NCBI GenBank assembly: GCA_964030785.1
Contig: OZ034969.1
Location: forward strand, 48,805,701 to 48,869,700
Source of the DNA: Siderastrea siderea
Taxonomy: Eukaryota; Cnidaria; Anthozoa; Scleractinia; Rhizangiidae
Direction of reading: 5' to 3'
Length of the DNA: 64,000 nt
The notes under the pieces were generated by a model that saw only the letters and a program-made list of their open reading frames with translations, had not been told where the DNA came from and did no database searches. The stretch's first letter is position 1. Each line of letters opens with the position of its first letter. Made by a program: the position numbers and the translations under genes. Shown in pieces: positions 1-12,490 of this stretch.

Positions 1-342
1 ATGGCACGGTGGTCTTGGGCAACCGGTGTTTTTCTTGGCAGGAAATCGCATGACCACAGTTGCTTTTGAAAAAGAGGTTTCTTTAAAAGCTTATGCTTAT
101 TCAGCAATATGATTGTCCAACAGTGTCCATCCATCTGTACAGACTCTGGGGGAGGGGGAGGGGAGTCCCAAGGCGACCTGATGGGGATGGAGAATGCCAT
201 CTTTTCTTGGCGGGAAATGGCACGGTGGTTTTGGGCAACCGGTGTTTTTCTTGGCAGGAAATCGCATGACCACAGTTGCTTTTGAAAAAGAGGTTTCTTT
301 AAAAGCTTATGCTTATTCAGCAATATGATTGTCCAACAGTGT
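1..342. repeat. 216-bp-period direct repeat, truncated by window edge
   Basis: Bases 1-126 recur at 217-342 with about one mismatch, so the offset is 216 bp. The intervening 127-216 holds a G-rich stretch and a CTTGGCGGGAAATGG segment. A diverged inverted copy of the G-rich part and the TTTCCCGCCAAGAAAAGAT segment lies near 9835-9925. This is a dispersed repeat family; no coding potential was seen. The array may continue left of the window. Confidence 0.8.
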
Positions 343-1473
343 TGAAGTAAGGTGACTCTCTCTCTCTCTCTGGTATCAGGGATGCTGCATTCAGCACTCC
401 AAATTCCATAAACATTACTCTTTTGTGAATAATCTTCAATAAGCAACTCAACAAGTGCCGTTGTATTATGTCAAAGTAGAATATCGAAATGTCTCTTTTC
501 TTCTCTCCTTAACCCATTGACTCCTGCGTGTTTTTGCGTGCTTCGCATAAATTAAAATTTTTCAAGAATGGAAAAAAATTACCTAAATAATAAGTTTTCG
601 GTAAGGTTTCGATGAGAAGATTGTTCGTACTTTATTCTGGTTCCAACCTTTCAGTATTATTTACATTGACATCACAGTATGTGAGCGATGAACCAAAGTC
701 GCCTAAGCTCAAATCAGCACACAAAACCAAGAAACACACCGTGGACACAAACCAAAACAAGTAAGGAATTTTATTTGCAAAAAACAAATTATCTTACAAT
801 CCAGAAATGACTTGTTAAATTCCCATACAAATCCTTATATTTATCACCATGCTCGCACAGTGAGCTTGGGTGACCTGTGCCTAAATGCGCAGTGGACAAC
901 TAAACATTGTAGGCTTCCCAAATTAAAGTGGTACTATGATAAAAAAAAATCACTTTTATTTTTCCTTTGGATTTCAAAACTATTTTTACTAAACACTCCC
1001 CAAGCAAAATTCTAAGCCTTAATTATGAGAAGAAGACCGTTTATTTCAACTGCAATTTTCCGTTTTAATGGTCCGCCATTATTACACCAGAAAGGGTACA
1101 ATGACATCATTCACTCAAGAGCTTTAGAATGCAGTGTGTGAACACAGCTTACAAATTATGCAAAGCACGAGTTTGAGAGTCTGAAGGCTCAAAACTCCTG
1201 TGCTACATACCAAATAAGGCACTTTCTGGGTTCTTCAGTTTTCCTCTCTCCACAAAAACTAACATTTCCAAATTCCAATGCAATCCAGAAACAGTCGGGT
1301 AAAGAGACACTCTGCATGTGGATGTACTATGCCACTGCTAATTCCCATTCATTCAAAGCAAAATTAGAAAAAAACTGAAGGGAGTCTGTCCCAAGACTAT
1401 TGCCTATAATACTTTATACATACATGTATCAATAATAAACAGGATGAAAAGGGAGTTTAAAAAGCATACTTAC
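343..1473. other. Non-coding stretch, nothing recognised
   Basis: Apart from a short CT microsatellite near 355-372, I see no ORF with family features, no RNA gene and no clear repeat termini. The 67-codon ORF in this stretch has no recognisable motif. Confidence 0.5.
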
Positions 1474-1541
1474 ATCTAGAAATGTTTGACTGTCCTTAGG
1501 AAGATCATCTGCCCCTTTGTCTGCTGCCATTTCAGATGCTG
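1474..1541 (-). CDS. Candidate orphan internal exon
   Basis: On the minus strand a 68-bp block sits between a TTTATTAG acceptor and a GAT|GTAAGT donor. Only one frame is open. It reads approximately xASEMAADKGADDLPKDSQ then TFLD, is entered in phase 1 and left in phase 0. I do not recognise the family. The phase would fit after APH1 exon 4, but the peptide is hydrophilic and does not resemble APH-1 helices 5-7. It could be a C-terminal tail exon, an exon of a neighbouring gene, or chance. Neighbouring exons were not found. Confidence 0.35.
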
Positions 1542-4500
1542 CTAATAAACAGAGTTCAAATTTAAGTAGGTAATGGTGTACACAACACTTACATACTGCT
1601 TGATTGTCTTGTTTCCTCGAATTATAAGAAGCAGAATTTTTTTGGAGAGGGGAGAGCATTAATTTGCTTGTTAGAGGTGTTATACAGTTCAAACAGGATC
1701 TGAGGGCACTTAATTATAAATGGGGGCTACAGCATAAGTTTAAACTACCAGAGGCTAGGGGGATTAAAACACTGATGCCACCTGTGGTGACGTATAAATA
1801 TTTACCAGAATCACCCAATATTACAGAACGAGGGGATTAAACAATCATGTGAAAGTGAAGATTGTTAACAGAAAAAAGTGAGCAAGCTCATATCATGTAG
1901 CACTGGCTACATGCAAACAAATTCTTGCAAAAAAAAGATGAGCAAGACTAATTGTCAGAGCTGCAGACCACAGAAACATGAAACCTGCAGAACCTAGAGA
2001 AATGACTATTTTTATTGCAACTACTTGACTCAACTACTACTAAACTTGAATTTAACAATACACCTTGATTTAACAAAACACTGCAACAAAGTGCCAAGGG
2101 ACAAGGGAGATTGGTTTGTTACATCGAGGGTTCATTATATCAAGGTTCCCTTCCATACATTACCCTATTACTGGGCTTAAAAATATCGTTCATTATACCG
2201 AGGACTTTGTTATATAGAGGTTCATTGAATCGAGGTAATTCAACTGCATAAAAGTTACTTTGCTGTTTAAGTGTAAGGGCTTTTTTAAGACGTGGAATCA
2301 ATGCCTTTGTTTGGCTTTCTTGCAACAGAAAGAAATAGATCGTAATCGATCTAATGAAGGATAAAAATATCATCATTACAACTAATGCAACTAATGCTGA
2401 GAGTTAACTCCATAGAATTTATGCCTCTGTTAGTGGAATGAAGTTAATTTAGCATGTGAGAGCATCCAGTTTTTATGGCTTGAGTTTACGAGCCAAAAAA
2501 AAATGGATGCTTTTGTAGGTTAGTGTTGACATAAGCAATTTGCAATTGCTATTGTGACTTGCCACACAATCCACCACGTCCGATAGATAATCGGCCATTT
2601 ACGTGAATGAACATTAGCCCATCATCATGACTGCCACCGAGAAATCTCCACTGAAAGACAGTGGAAAGAGAAAAATCAGAGCTGAAAGTGGCACCTGAAA
2701 AACGGCAATCAGCCGATATCAATGTTCAGCAGATATCGTCAAGTCCTTAGCAGAAAGAGAATTTAACAAATATCAATGCAAATTTCATCATTACAACTAA
2801 TTGTTACGTATTTTTTACCATGTTAACATTATTAACATTCCCCTAAAGGCAGCTGCAATAGAAACAGTCATTTCTCTAGGTTCCGAGGGTTACGCGGTCT
2901 GCATTTCGGCAGATTAGTCTTACCCAAAAATGATTCTTTCCCAACTTGTCGGGACTAAAAGTTTTCAGGCGATTTTGCAACTTTTCACCACCAAATTTTG
3001 TCACATCTTATAGAAAAGGATATTTTGTTTCAAATGTTTCTTTTTTTCCATTAAACCTGATTAATCAACCAAAATCTGTCTCAAAAGAGTAAGACTTGTC
3101 ATGATAAACGATTTTAGATTGTTTGGTTAATTCTTTCCCACCAAGAGTTTTGAACCCGGAGACATTGAACCACTTGTGACGTCATCATTTTTGACGTCAC
3201 CAGATTGTTTTGATAAGCAGCTAACACAGCAAGGAGAGATCCATCCATAAGTGTGTCCATTTTGAATATCGACCAAACTCTAGCAGAGCTATACCAGAAA
3301 AAATGTGTCCAATTTTGGGTGCAAAGGTGGTGGTAAAATAAGCCAAGTCACCTAGTTGATCAATGTTCGATTTCCAGGTTTTTAGAAGGGCTGAGGCCAA
3401 AACTTTTTCAGTGGATAGAAAGGGGATAAAGGGTAGAAGATAAAGAGAAAAGAAAGGGAGAGAAAAAGGAAAGCAAAAGAAGCGAGAAAAAAATTGGAAA
3501 TGAATCCGCCAAAAAAAGAAAAGTCCAAATTTTGGCTTATGCGCATGCGTGAAAGCAAAATATTGTACAATTTACAACAGAAGCTGCATCAAAATCTAGC
3601 TAAAGTGTAAGAAAACGCTTTTGTAGCAAAGTTTAGTGGCATTTGGCAACACAGCACTTAAATAACGGCTTTAACGGTAAAAAATACGTTTTTTTGAGTA
3701 AAAAAGGCGGGCGGGAAAGGGTTAATGAAGATGAAATGATTGTTGAAAACAAACCGAATAATAGCTTTTCAAACTCAACCGCATCTTGTTCTTCACTGCG
3801 GTTTGAAAAACCAACACATCCCAATTCCAATTCGATCTTGGAGGTGTCCCCAATTAGCATTCTGTACTAAATACCACTGACACCTAAAAAAAGTTATTTA
3901 TTTATTTATTTACTTATTTATTTTGCAGGGAGCATGGTTGACCGCGCGCAAAAAACAGTGGTAAAATCTCTTTATGAAAAGTGTGTGTTTCGTTTCCAAT
4001 GTATGATGTAACTATCTGAGTAGTATTTGGGATGGAGTTTATCAACTGTTTAATAAGAGCTTGCTTTTCATGTTTATACGATTATTTTACAGTGAAATAT
4101 ACTGTCGAATACCCGTCGACGGTGAACTGTTGGTGGAGGGGGGAGTTCTTCACAATCACTAGTGGCTCTGCGCCGTTGCTTACATCAACGAGGCATCCAT
4201 ATTATAACCTGCTAGGTACTCTATTGTGGTGTAGTGCAACACATACCTGAGAGATTCGGGTCAAATCTTCAAACAACGGCGGACAAAAAAATCTTAACTA
4301 GCGGCTAGTGTGCGGCGAACAGTAAAATCGACAGGAGGAAATTTGCATGCGCATGCGTGCATCCGCTGAACTATAGTCGCGTTAATAGTCGCGTGTTATA
4401 GTCGCGTGAGTAGTCTCGTTTGTCGTCGCGTTTAAATAGTCGCGTAAATTGGCCGTAAATGAAATAGTTCACAGCGGTCAAACGCATAAAGCTACGTCAC

Positions 4501-5059
4501 TTCCGGTCTTGTGCATAATTGAGAGGACCTCGAGTGACATAAGCGACAAACCTGCTTTTACCCCACCAGGACACATCAAGAGACAACAATGTAAAAGTAC
4601 GGAAGCTTTATTTTGCAAGATTTTCGATTTTTTTTTATCGTTTCGCACTCGATGCGTTACAAAACTTTCTAGCGGATGGCTTCTTGGACGCTCGATTTTC
4701 AGACCGGTAATTTTACATCCATCCTTAGGATGAAGTCTTTTGAAGACATTTCTTTAAAAAGCTTGTTGCTACAAGGAAAAGACCTGAAGAATACTCGACG
4801 GCGGTTATAGAAGAAATTGGAGGGGATAGAGCAAAGAACTCGTTGTTCGAGAACAGACTGTATTGTCAGTGTCGTTTTCATTTTCGAGGACAACAATCGA
4901 TTTGAAGTATTTCTTCCACTTCAACCGTTGCTAAATTACATATTTGACTGTGGACTGACTTCGTAAGAATTTTTTAACTGAGCGAATCCACATTTACAAT
5001 AGCTTTCCTGAAATGTTTAAAAAACTTGCAGAAATTTGGTACAAAACAGTGTCAAGTTA
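1542..5059. other. Repeat-rich non-coding stretch
   Basis: Around 2115-2250 is a repeat with TTCATTATACCGAGG and TTCATTGAATCGAGG motifs, related to the one at 39710-39890. Bases 3896-3921 are an ATTT microsatellite. Bases 4372-4447 hold several TAGTCGCGT-like tandem words. No gene is supported. Confidence 0.5.
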
Positions 5060-5943
5060 TGCAGGGTTCAATTCTACCTGTTACCATCCCCCCCCGGGCA
5101 CACCCCCGGGGATTTGCAATTTTTTTCTTACTTGGCGGTCTATTCCCCACCCCCGGGCACGCAGAAAGAGACAATTCCCCACCCCGGGGACTCATCATCG
5201 ACCAAAATTGATTTCCGTAGAATATCACAACCAGACGTTTTGACAAGAACTTAAACACTTTTCTAGAGTTTACTGAACGAAGGATATTACATAGTATTAA
5301 AAAACATGGACACTACATTGAAAAAGAAAACTGAAGAAAAAAATCTAACCGCACTGGCATTCAGTCTGCTGGCGAGTAAAGAAATGTTCTTCACCGCGTG
5401 CTTTATTAGCACATGCACAAAAGAGGTCCGGTGAGCAAATTGATGACAGCATTTTAAAGGAATTTTTCTTAGCTTGTTTCACAAGAACACTGGACTGAGA
5501 TCTCTGTTTAATATAAAGCCGTGCATCTGTTTCATACAAATACGCTGAAGAAGTATTTCTATGTTTGTGATTAACGCCACCCATTCGAGTACGCATCAAA
5601 CGCACCTTCGTTTAACAATTTATAATAAACGTGCCTTTGAATACAGATTTTAATTTCGAGAGATTATTCTTCTCCAACCAGTCTGCTACAAATTCTAGAC
5701 ATTTTACCTGGAAAGAGGCAGTCTTCTCTACGCGGTCCGGCGCCATTGTGTCAACTGAGAAGTGATAAGCTAGTGACGTGCTTCACAAGAAAAACGAGAA
5801 GTTATTTTCGATTTGCCCCGCCCCCCTACCCCCGGGACAAAACCGTTTCAAACAATTCCCCACGCCCGGGCCTGAAGGGCTGGACTTGTCCCGGGGGTTG
5901 CCCGGGGGGGAGGGGATGGTAACAGGTAAAATTGAACCATGCA
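5060..5943. mobile_element. Non-autonomous DNA transposon with GC-rich terminal inverted repeats
   Basis: The left end, TGCAGGGTTCAATTCTACC and on through TGTTACCATCCCCCC, is repeated in inverted form at 5890-5943 with few mismatches. The arms are about 50-60 bp and run into C/G tracts with CCCGGG. A second pair of CCCCACCCCGGG-like blocks lies inside (5140-5200 and 5810-5880). The interior (~880 bp) has no transposase. The several overlapping proline-rich ORFs here come from the C/G tracts and are not genes. Confidence 0.7.
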
Positions 5944-7790
5944 ATAAGCGGAATTGTACTCGACACATTTTGCTTTCCCAGGACAGCAAGTGCTATTCTG
6001 AATATTTTTCATACCTGAAGGCTTGTTTTCCTTTTTTCTCTGTTTGTATTTCCATGTAATTTCTTATAAAATTAAAATAAGCGATCTGATATTGCACTTG
6101 CATTTATTACAGTTAATCTTGGCGAGAATGTTGTGCGTATAAACCTTCAAGATTTCACGGTCTTTGTAGGTTTTGTTTATTAAGCTTATGTCTTATTTCG
6201 CAAAATGGTGAAAATAATTTTAAAAAATAGTAATAAAAACTATTCTAGACTGAGTTAGTGTTGTTTCTCAAGCTAGTTTGCTTTCCTTTAGTACTGTACA
6301 TTGGGTTGTTTGAACGCAAAAATCGTTCGGCCGTTTTAATGCGAATATTTTTCAGTTGACGGAATATTTCAATCAACTTTATATGTCTTGCGTCAACTAG
6401 ACTTGTAGTAGTGAATGGTACATGTATTTCTCTTCCATTTTAATGATTTAACTTAGAACTGCCAATTCACTCAAAGCGAAATATTTAATGCTTTGTTTTG
6501 TTTTTATTAAATCTCAGAGCGAGTCGCTCAAAGCATTTCAATGGATTCCTCGTTTTGTTTTGCACTATGCTAGATATAAAATTTTTATTGCTTAGATCTC
6601 CATTTGGTTCTGTTATTTAATAACTGTTCTAATTGTTCAATATCTCCTATCTCAGAAACTCCCTCCTCCCTTTCGATTCTTTTCCTCATGAGGGAAATTA
6701 TATTAGCACATTGTTAAAACACGTTTTCCTGCCACACACGCGGTATTCAGAATTTGGAAAAAAGTTTTCCATTATAATGTTCGTTAACAACCCTCTTCGC
6801 AATTCCTCGTTTATCAAAAAAAAAAAAAACATAAAATCTCCACGCTGAATTTCTTTGAATTTGTCTAGAAATCGAGCACATAACTTTGTGACTGACACTT
6901 GGTAGCTTGCCTTGGCCGATATGGCGTTTATGCTGATTTTTTGACACTTTCGCGCGATCGCGCAATCTTTACTACAACTACCAGAAACCTTAGCGCGTGT
7001 GACGTCATAATGAAAATGGTCTATTGACCTAGCCTGAGTATCAGGCCCTAGGAAGGGGGAGGGGGAGCGGAAAAGGGGAAGAGGGCTTTCCTTTCTCTTT
7101 CTCTCTCTCCTCCCCACCCCCCCAGGCTAAAATTGACCCGGAAAGCGCGCGAAAATCACTGTACTGTACTTTTGTTCGTCAGCCCTAATAGACCTAAAAT
7201 ATAGATTTAGCCAAGCCTAAAAGCGGAGCCGCCAAGGAATAAACTGGTGTTCGTTTCTCAAAAATAGTCCTGATACTTTTCGGTCCAAAATATATTCCGG
7301 GGCTTTTTTTTTTTTTTTGGCTTGTTCGCTTTCAAAAAGAGTTTCTCAAAAAGCCAGAAAGTGTTCCGAATTGTCCTCCAATATTTTGGGGATCTGTTCT
7401 GGAAAACCAAGCTTGAAGGTTCATTCTAGCGGCTGAGCACAGCTTGATTATTTTTTTTTCGGGCATCAAACTGAACACATATTTTACTCACGAGCCGTCT
7501 TGCTTGGTTTTTGCAATGTTTCCATATCCTGTCATTTCACTGTCAAGGCTTGTCAAATCTTCTTGGAAACGGCGCTCATTTACAACAACAAAATAAAACG
7601 TATTCTGAAGTAAACGGGTTATCCTCATCGCGTTCGGATGTTAACAAATAACATGAACTACCACCGATTCAGAGTCTAGTCAGAAACGTGTACTTGCATT
7701 TCACCGGCATTTTACTGGGATTACCCGAAAGAGAGGATATGGGGAGTTTCGAGGCGTCTGTAAAAAAATTATCAAAGAAATGTAGTATAG
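5944..7790. other. Non-coding stretch with a purine/pyrimidine-rich palindrome
   Basis: Bases 7030-7130 form a G-rich then C-rich block bounded by TAGCCTGAG and CAGGCTA, which looks like a degraded foldback element. A T-run lies at about 7307-7318. The 139-codon minus-strand ORF at 6698-7117 runs through this low-complexity block and matches no family I know. Nothing else is supported. Confidence 0.5.
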
Positions 7791-8240
7791 GTTTTAGCGG
7801 CCGCGAAGAAATACGAGCACTTTGAGGAACACCCATTACTTACCGGATAAAATAGCTTTAAACCCAAAATTGCTTAGCTTATAATTACTTAAGTAACTTT
7901 TTTACTTCGTTCTCTAACTTGAGAACATCGAGATTGAAAACAAACAAGCACCAAACATACTTAACTCTATGGCATAAGTTTTGGGGCTGCGAATTGTTTA
8001 AAATTCGGGCGCTTTCAGAAATGCACAGAATTGTTTTTGGTAGCTTTTCGGATAAAATAGGTTTAAACCGACAACTGCTTCGCATATAGTTTCTTAAATA
8101 ACTCTTATATTTCGTTCTCTGACTAGAGACCATCAAGACTGAAAACAAACAAACACCAAACCGCTTTAAATTATGGCATAAGTTTTGCGGCCGCGAAGTA
8201 AGCTTATTTAAAGATAGGCGCTTTGAGTTTCAAAACGTAA
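7791..8240. repeat. Tandem duplication, ~190-200 bp unit
   Basis: Units begin with GTTTTAGCGGCCGCGAA (7791), GTTTTGGGGCTGCGAATT (7978) and GTTTTGCGGCCGCGAAGT (8182). The first two share a GGATAAAATAG-TTTAAAC core, a TTCGTTCTCT block and an A-rich tail; the third is partial. The duplicates are diverged and non-coding. Confidence 0.65.
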
Positions 8241-8400
8241 TTTCTTTGACCGTAATACTCAACATCATGTACCTTAACCCTTTAAAACTTCACTTACGCA
8301 GTTGTTTCAGAACAAGACAGGCTCTCCGCCGTGAAGAAAACAAACATGAAATCCTCGAAGGCAGATTTCGTAACTTGAACTTTTCGCCCTCCACTAAAAA

Positions 8401-9684
8401 GAGGGTCCACAACAGGTTTGGCGGGATGCGGGATTTGGCTAATTTTTTTGGCGATATTCGGGATGGGAGCTGAAAATATGAGCGGGAAGCGGAATTTCAA
8501 TTGAGAACGGGAGCGGGATTTTGTGTTATTAAGGGGTCGGGATGCGAGAATCGCAAGGGGAAAGTAGGGGGAAACGGTATTTTAATTTTTACGAGACTGC
8601 ATGATTTGACCAGCTCAGGATGATAGAAATGGATCGTTTGTGAATGAAGTGTGTCGGCTTTCAAGTAATGAATTGATCAAGAAAGAGTAGCCCGCATGTC
8701 AAGCTATTATGAGTCCTTTTGTGATGTTTTGTGTTGATTTCGGACAGACGTATCAAGTCACATGCCGTGTTGCATTTCTTGGCCTCGTCTGCGTTCTTAA
8801 CTTTTCCGACCCTTTCCGATTGAGCGTTTGTTGGAGCAGCTATGATCAGCTATGGTTAGTCTAGCCAGGCAACAGTTTTTGGCGGTCGCCAAAAACAAGG
8901 AATTCGGCATCATAAATTTTGTTGCATCATAAATTATATTATGAAAAGAGTGCGAGCAGGAATGCCTCTCTTTGAAAAAAAAAAACATTTCCGAGAAGAA
9001 ATTTACTGAAAGCGAGTAATATAAAGACGCTGAAAGCTTCAAAATAAACTGTGAGTTAGGTGAGTCCACTTTTATAAATCTTTTGTTACATTTCATTTTT
9101 GCATACCTCATAACTGGACCGATCTTGCATGACCTTTGTGTCCCTAGCCTTGTCTAAGGACACAACAAATTTATATACAGCAGGATTTACGTAGAGAAAC
9201 ATTGTGGAAAAAACGTTTGTCTCTAAGGAAACGCCGACCTTCAGATCAAACCCAAGGCGCGCTTACCACCCGACAACTTGAACAACCACCATTTCACTTA
9301 CATACTCAGTAGGTTGTCTTCCAAAAAAAGAAAGGACCGATAATAGGCAGAATATCGTAGCAAACAATCTTTGTCAATTTTTACCTTTCACTCATACCTG
9401 GACAAGAAAACAGTAAAACAGGTCTAGAACAGAAGAACACAAACGAAAAACTTTTTACGGTCATTTATAGTGGCCATATTTAATTTTCGATCGACCATAA
9501 AAAACGTGTTTACTTGTCGTCTATCCGTTGAATAAATGTATGTGAGGTTTTCATCATGAAAGTAGAAAACTATTTAAAAATTTAGGCGGGATCGGGATTT
9601 AGACATAAAGAAGGGCGGGACGGCGGGATTAACGGGAAAAAATAGGCGGGATGGCGGGATCTGAGAACCCTATTGTGGACCCTC
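8401..9684. mobile_element. 1.28-kb DNA transposon with TIRs and TAAAAA target duplication
   Basis: The left end GAGGGTCCACAACAGG and right end (reverse complement) GAGGGTCCACAATAGGG form imperfect TIRs of about 19 bp. They are flanked by identical TAAAAA at 8395-8400 and 9685-9690. Both subterminal regions carry GCGGGAT-type words (8420-8560 and 9585-9670). No transposase frame is visible, so it is non-autonomous. The class is uncertain because the target duplication could be 5-8 bp depending on where the end is set. Confidence 0.75.
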
Positions 9685-9690
9685 TAAAAA

Positions 9691-12486
9691 GACAACTGAG
9701 TATTCTCTTGGACTTTTTCTTTCCATTTATAGATATTAGATGTTTTTTCCCAAGTTTAAAACTTTGGTAAAACTTTGGTAAACAAGCCATTAAAGCTTTT
9801 CAAAACACCTTTTTCAAAAGCGACGGTGGTCTCGCGATTTCCCGCCAAGAAAAGATCGCATTCTCCACCCCCCCGTCGGGCTGTCTTAGGACTCCCATCC
9901 CCCCTCCCCCAGAGTCTGCACGGGCGGGCGTGGAACGTACGCTGACTATGTCACAACCAAAATTTCTCCGATCGATAGGTTACCAAATTTGCTTAGCAAC
10001 GGTGCTCCGCTACGAAAAAATCCAAGTGTGTTTTGTAGGTGGAATTTGCTAAGTATCATGAGTACTAGCTAATTATTTGCAAATCGAATTTCTGCCTTTG
10101 TAGAACCTTTTGAGCGTAGTCCTTCGATGTTCAGCAGTGAGGACCAATCTAAAAATACCGAAAATGAATGGATCGACAATACGGTCATCTCAATACACCA
10201 AATATTTTCACCGTTTTTACACTGCCTCGTAAACGTTGTGTTTTGGCATTTATGTGCCATAAGGGGTCATAAGCGATTGAGGGGAGGTTGCCTGCAGGTA
10301 AACTCGATTATATTTACTTATATTTAAGCACGCCAGCACAGCAAAGTATCTTCAGTATAGGCCACTCACTATTAAGTGTTCGTCGTAGAGAGTTTGCGAA
10401 GAAGAGTTCTAAAGCTAGCTAATCAGAAAATAATCATAAAGCATTTAAAAATTCTAATAAAGCTTTGGTGGTGTCAACATGGTCAAGTGAAAACCACCCC
10501 TTTAATTAATTTATAGATCAAATAAAACTAATTAATTTTATAGACAAAACTGGGTCTCTGAGGATGTTTTGGACGTCAATCGCATGGTACACTATGAGTG
10601 CTTCCCGGGGGGGGGGGGGGAGTATCATTGCGAAGCAAGCTAAGACTCAGACTGGCAAGCAGAAACTTACTCAGTTGCAGGGCCAACACCTGGTCAATGT
10701 GTGCTCTTGTTGTAGAAGATGGGGAGATATGTACTGCTCCCAAAAAAGCAGATGAGTGTGGCAAGGCTTTTAGGGTTATTGCCGAGATCGAGGACAGCTC
10801 AACTCCCCCCCGGGGGGGGGGGGGGCACTCCGGTGTGTTAGTGACGGGTTGGAGGTGAGAAGGCCTTTTATGGGTTTGAATATAGTGATTTGGGCCTTTT
10901 TTGGGTTAGAAATTTTCTATTGGACTTATTTTGACCAGAAAGATTTTGGTACGGTTCTTTTTAGGGTTGATATTTCTCTGGTGGTCTTAATTTGGGTGGA
11001 AAGATTTTAATTTGGTGGGACTTTTTTAAGGGTTGTTAAAAGTCGTAGGTTTGCGTACCTCAGGGTTCCCCATTTTATAATACTCCTCCAAGGAGGTAAG
11101 ACTGATCGAAATGCAAGTATTTTAATAGGACTACCCAATATTTCTAGCCCCTTCATCAGCAGGATCAGGACCGGGCTAGAAAAGCCAATATTTTGGCGGC
11201 CTCAATGGGGTTGTAGCTTTTACGGTTAACGGTTAAATGATGATGATGATGATGACGATGATGGTGATGATGATGATGATGATGATGATGATTATCAGTT
11301 ACGGCCAACGGTTTATTTCTCTCCGTTACGGTTGACAGAAATCTTAAGCTGTCAAGACGCCTGTCGTTTGCCGAATGAGACTCCCGGGTCTTGAGTCCGA
11401 AGGGGCCCAGGCCAACTGCTTCTCTGTTTGGTACCAGGGCAGAACGTGTGGCCGTGGTAGCCGCATTGGCTTTTTCTTTTACGACTAACGACTAAATTTT
11501 TGGCCGTTTTACGGCTACCGGTTACCTCTATTGAGACCCTCTATTTAAAACAAGGGTAAGATAAAATAATGATACATGAGCGGTTGAAAATTTTATGTCC
11601 AACAGTTCCACTGGTTTTACAAATCTAAATGCAGAAAGTTGGAAACATTGTATGTCTCGGACTCTCAATTTTGTACGGGGAAGAAAAAGGCTGTTTTAGA
11701 TCATGTCCTGCGCCGCTGGACCTTTTGGGGGTCCAGTTATCGCCTGATGCGTACGTTTTTGAAATGAAAAGTTTGGTCTCACTCGCACCTCCCCGCCTTT
11801 AACATACCTGAGTACTCTACATGGGGCCACCTTTGTACAGAGGCAATGTTTCCTCTTCCAGACAGCCGATACATGACGAACTCCTACAGCTATCATGTTT
11901 TCTTGTCCCTACCGCCCATTTGGTCATTCCGTCAATACCCTTATTGTCTCCAACCTACCTCGACGCTCCCTGCTGTCAATCCATTCATTCAAATACCCTT
12001 TCTGAAACCTCCCCATACAAAACGACTACCGCTCTTCCCCTATCGCTGTTTTTCACGCTGAAATACTAGAATCATATTATTTCGCCTGATTGACCTCATG
12101 CACATGCTCGTAATTCGCAGTTCTGCCGCCAAGTTACTGAGAATCTAAATCCAGGAGAAAAACCTAACCAAGTGACTGAATGCAGGAAATCATACTCGAT
12201 TACATTTTGTAGTTTTCATCCAAGGCATCCAACGAGTTGTTTCGGTGGAATATCCAGTTAATTGGAAGACCTTAATTGTCTCAGAAATTCCGATTTAGTT
12301 GTGATTAAAATGGAGAATTTTGTCACCTTAAACTTAAGTAACAAGGTAAAAATAATACCTTTAGTTTACGGAGGGGAAGAGTATCGTTTCAAACAGGGCA
12401 GCTAGCATTTTCCGAAATTAAAATCAACAGCACCTCTGGGAACGCGATTTTGTCGTCCAAAATTTTCTGCCACTTAAATTTGTAGC
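9691..12486. other. Repeat-rich non-coding stretch
   Basis: About 9835-9925 is an inverted relative of the repeat at 127-260. Bases 10605-10825 lie between two CCCGGGGGGG tracts with GAGTGC/GCACTC edges, a probable foldback remnant. Bases 11232-11290 are a GAT microsatellite. About 11755-11820 shares a CGCACCTCCC...ATACCTGAGTA end with 56128-56168. No gene is supported. Confidence 0.5.
11232..11291. repeat. (GAT)n microsatellite
   Basis: An imperfect ATG/GAT trinucleotide array with a few interruptions. Confidence 0.9.
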
Positions 12487-12490
12487 TTAA

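Noticed and set aside
5013..5258. Four overlapping proline/glycine-rich ORFs
   Set aside because: They are readings of the CCCGGG-rich terminal repeat of a transposon on both strands.
6698..7117. 139-codon minus-strand ORF
   Set aside because: Passes through a purine/pyrimidine-rich foldback block; no family motif.
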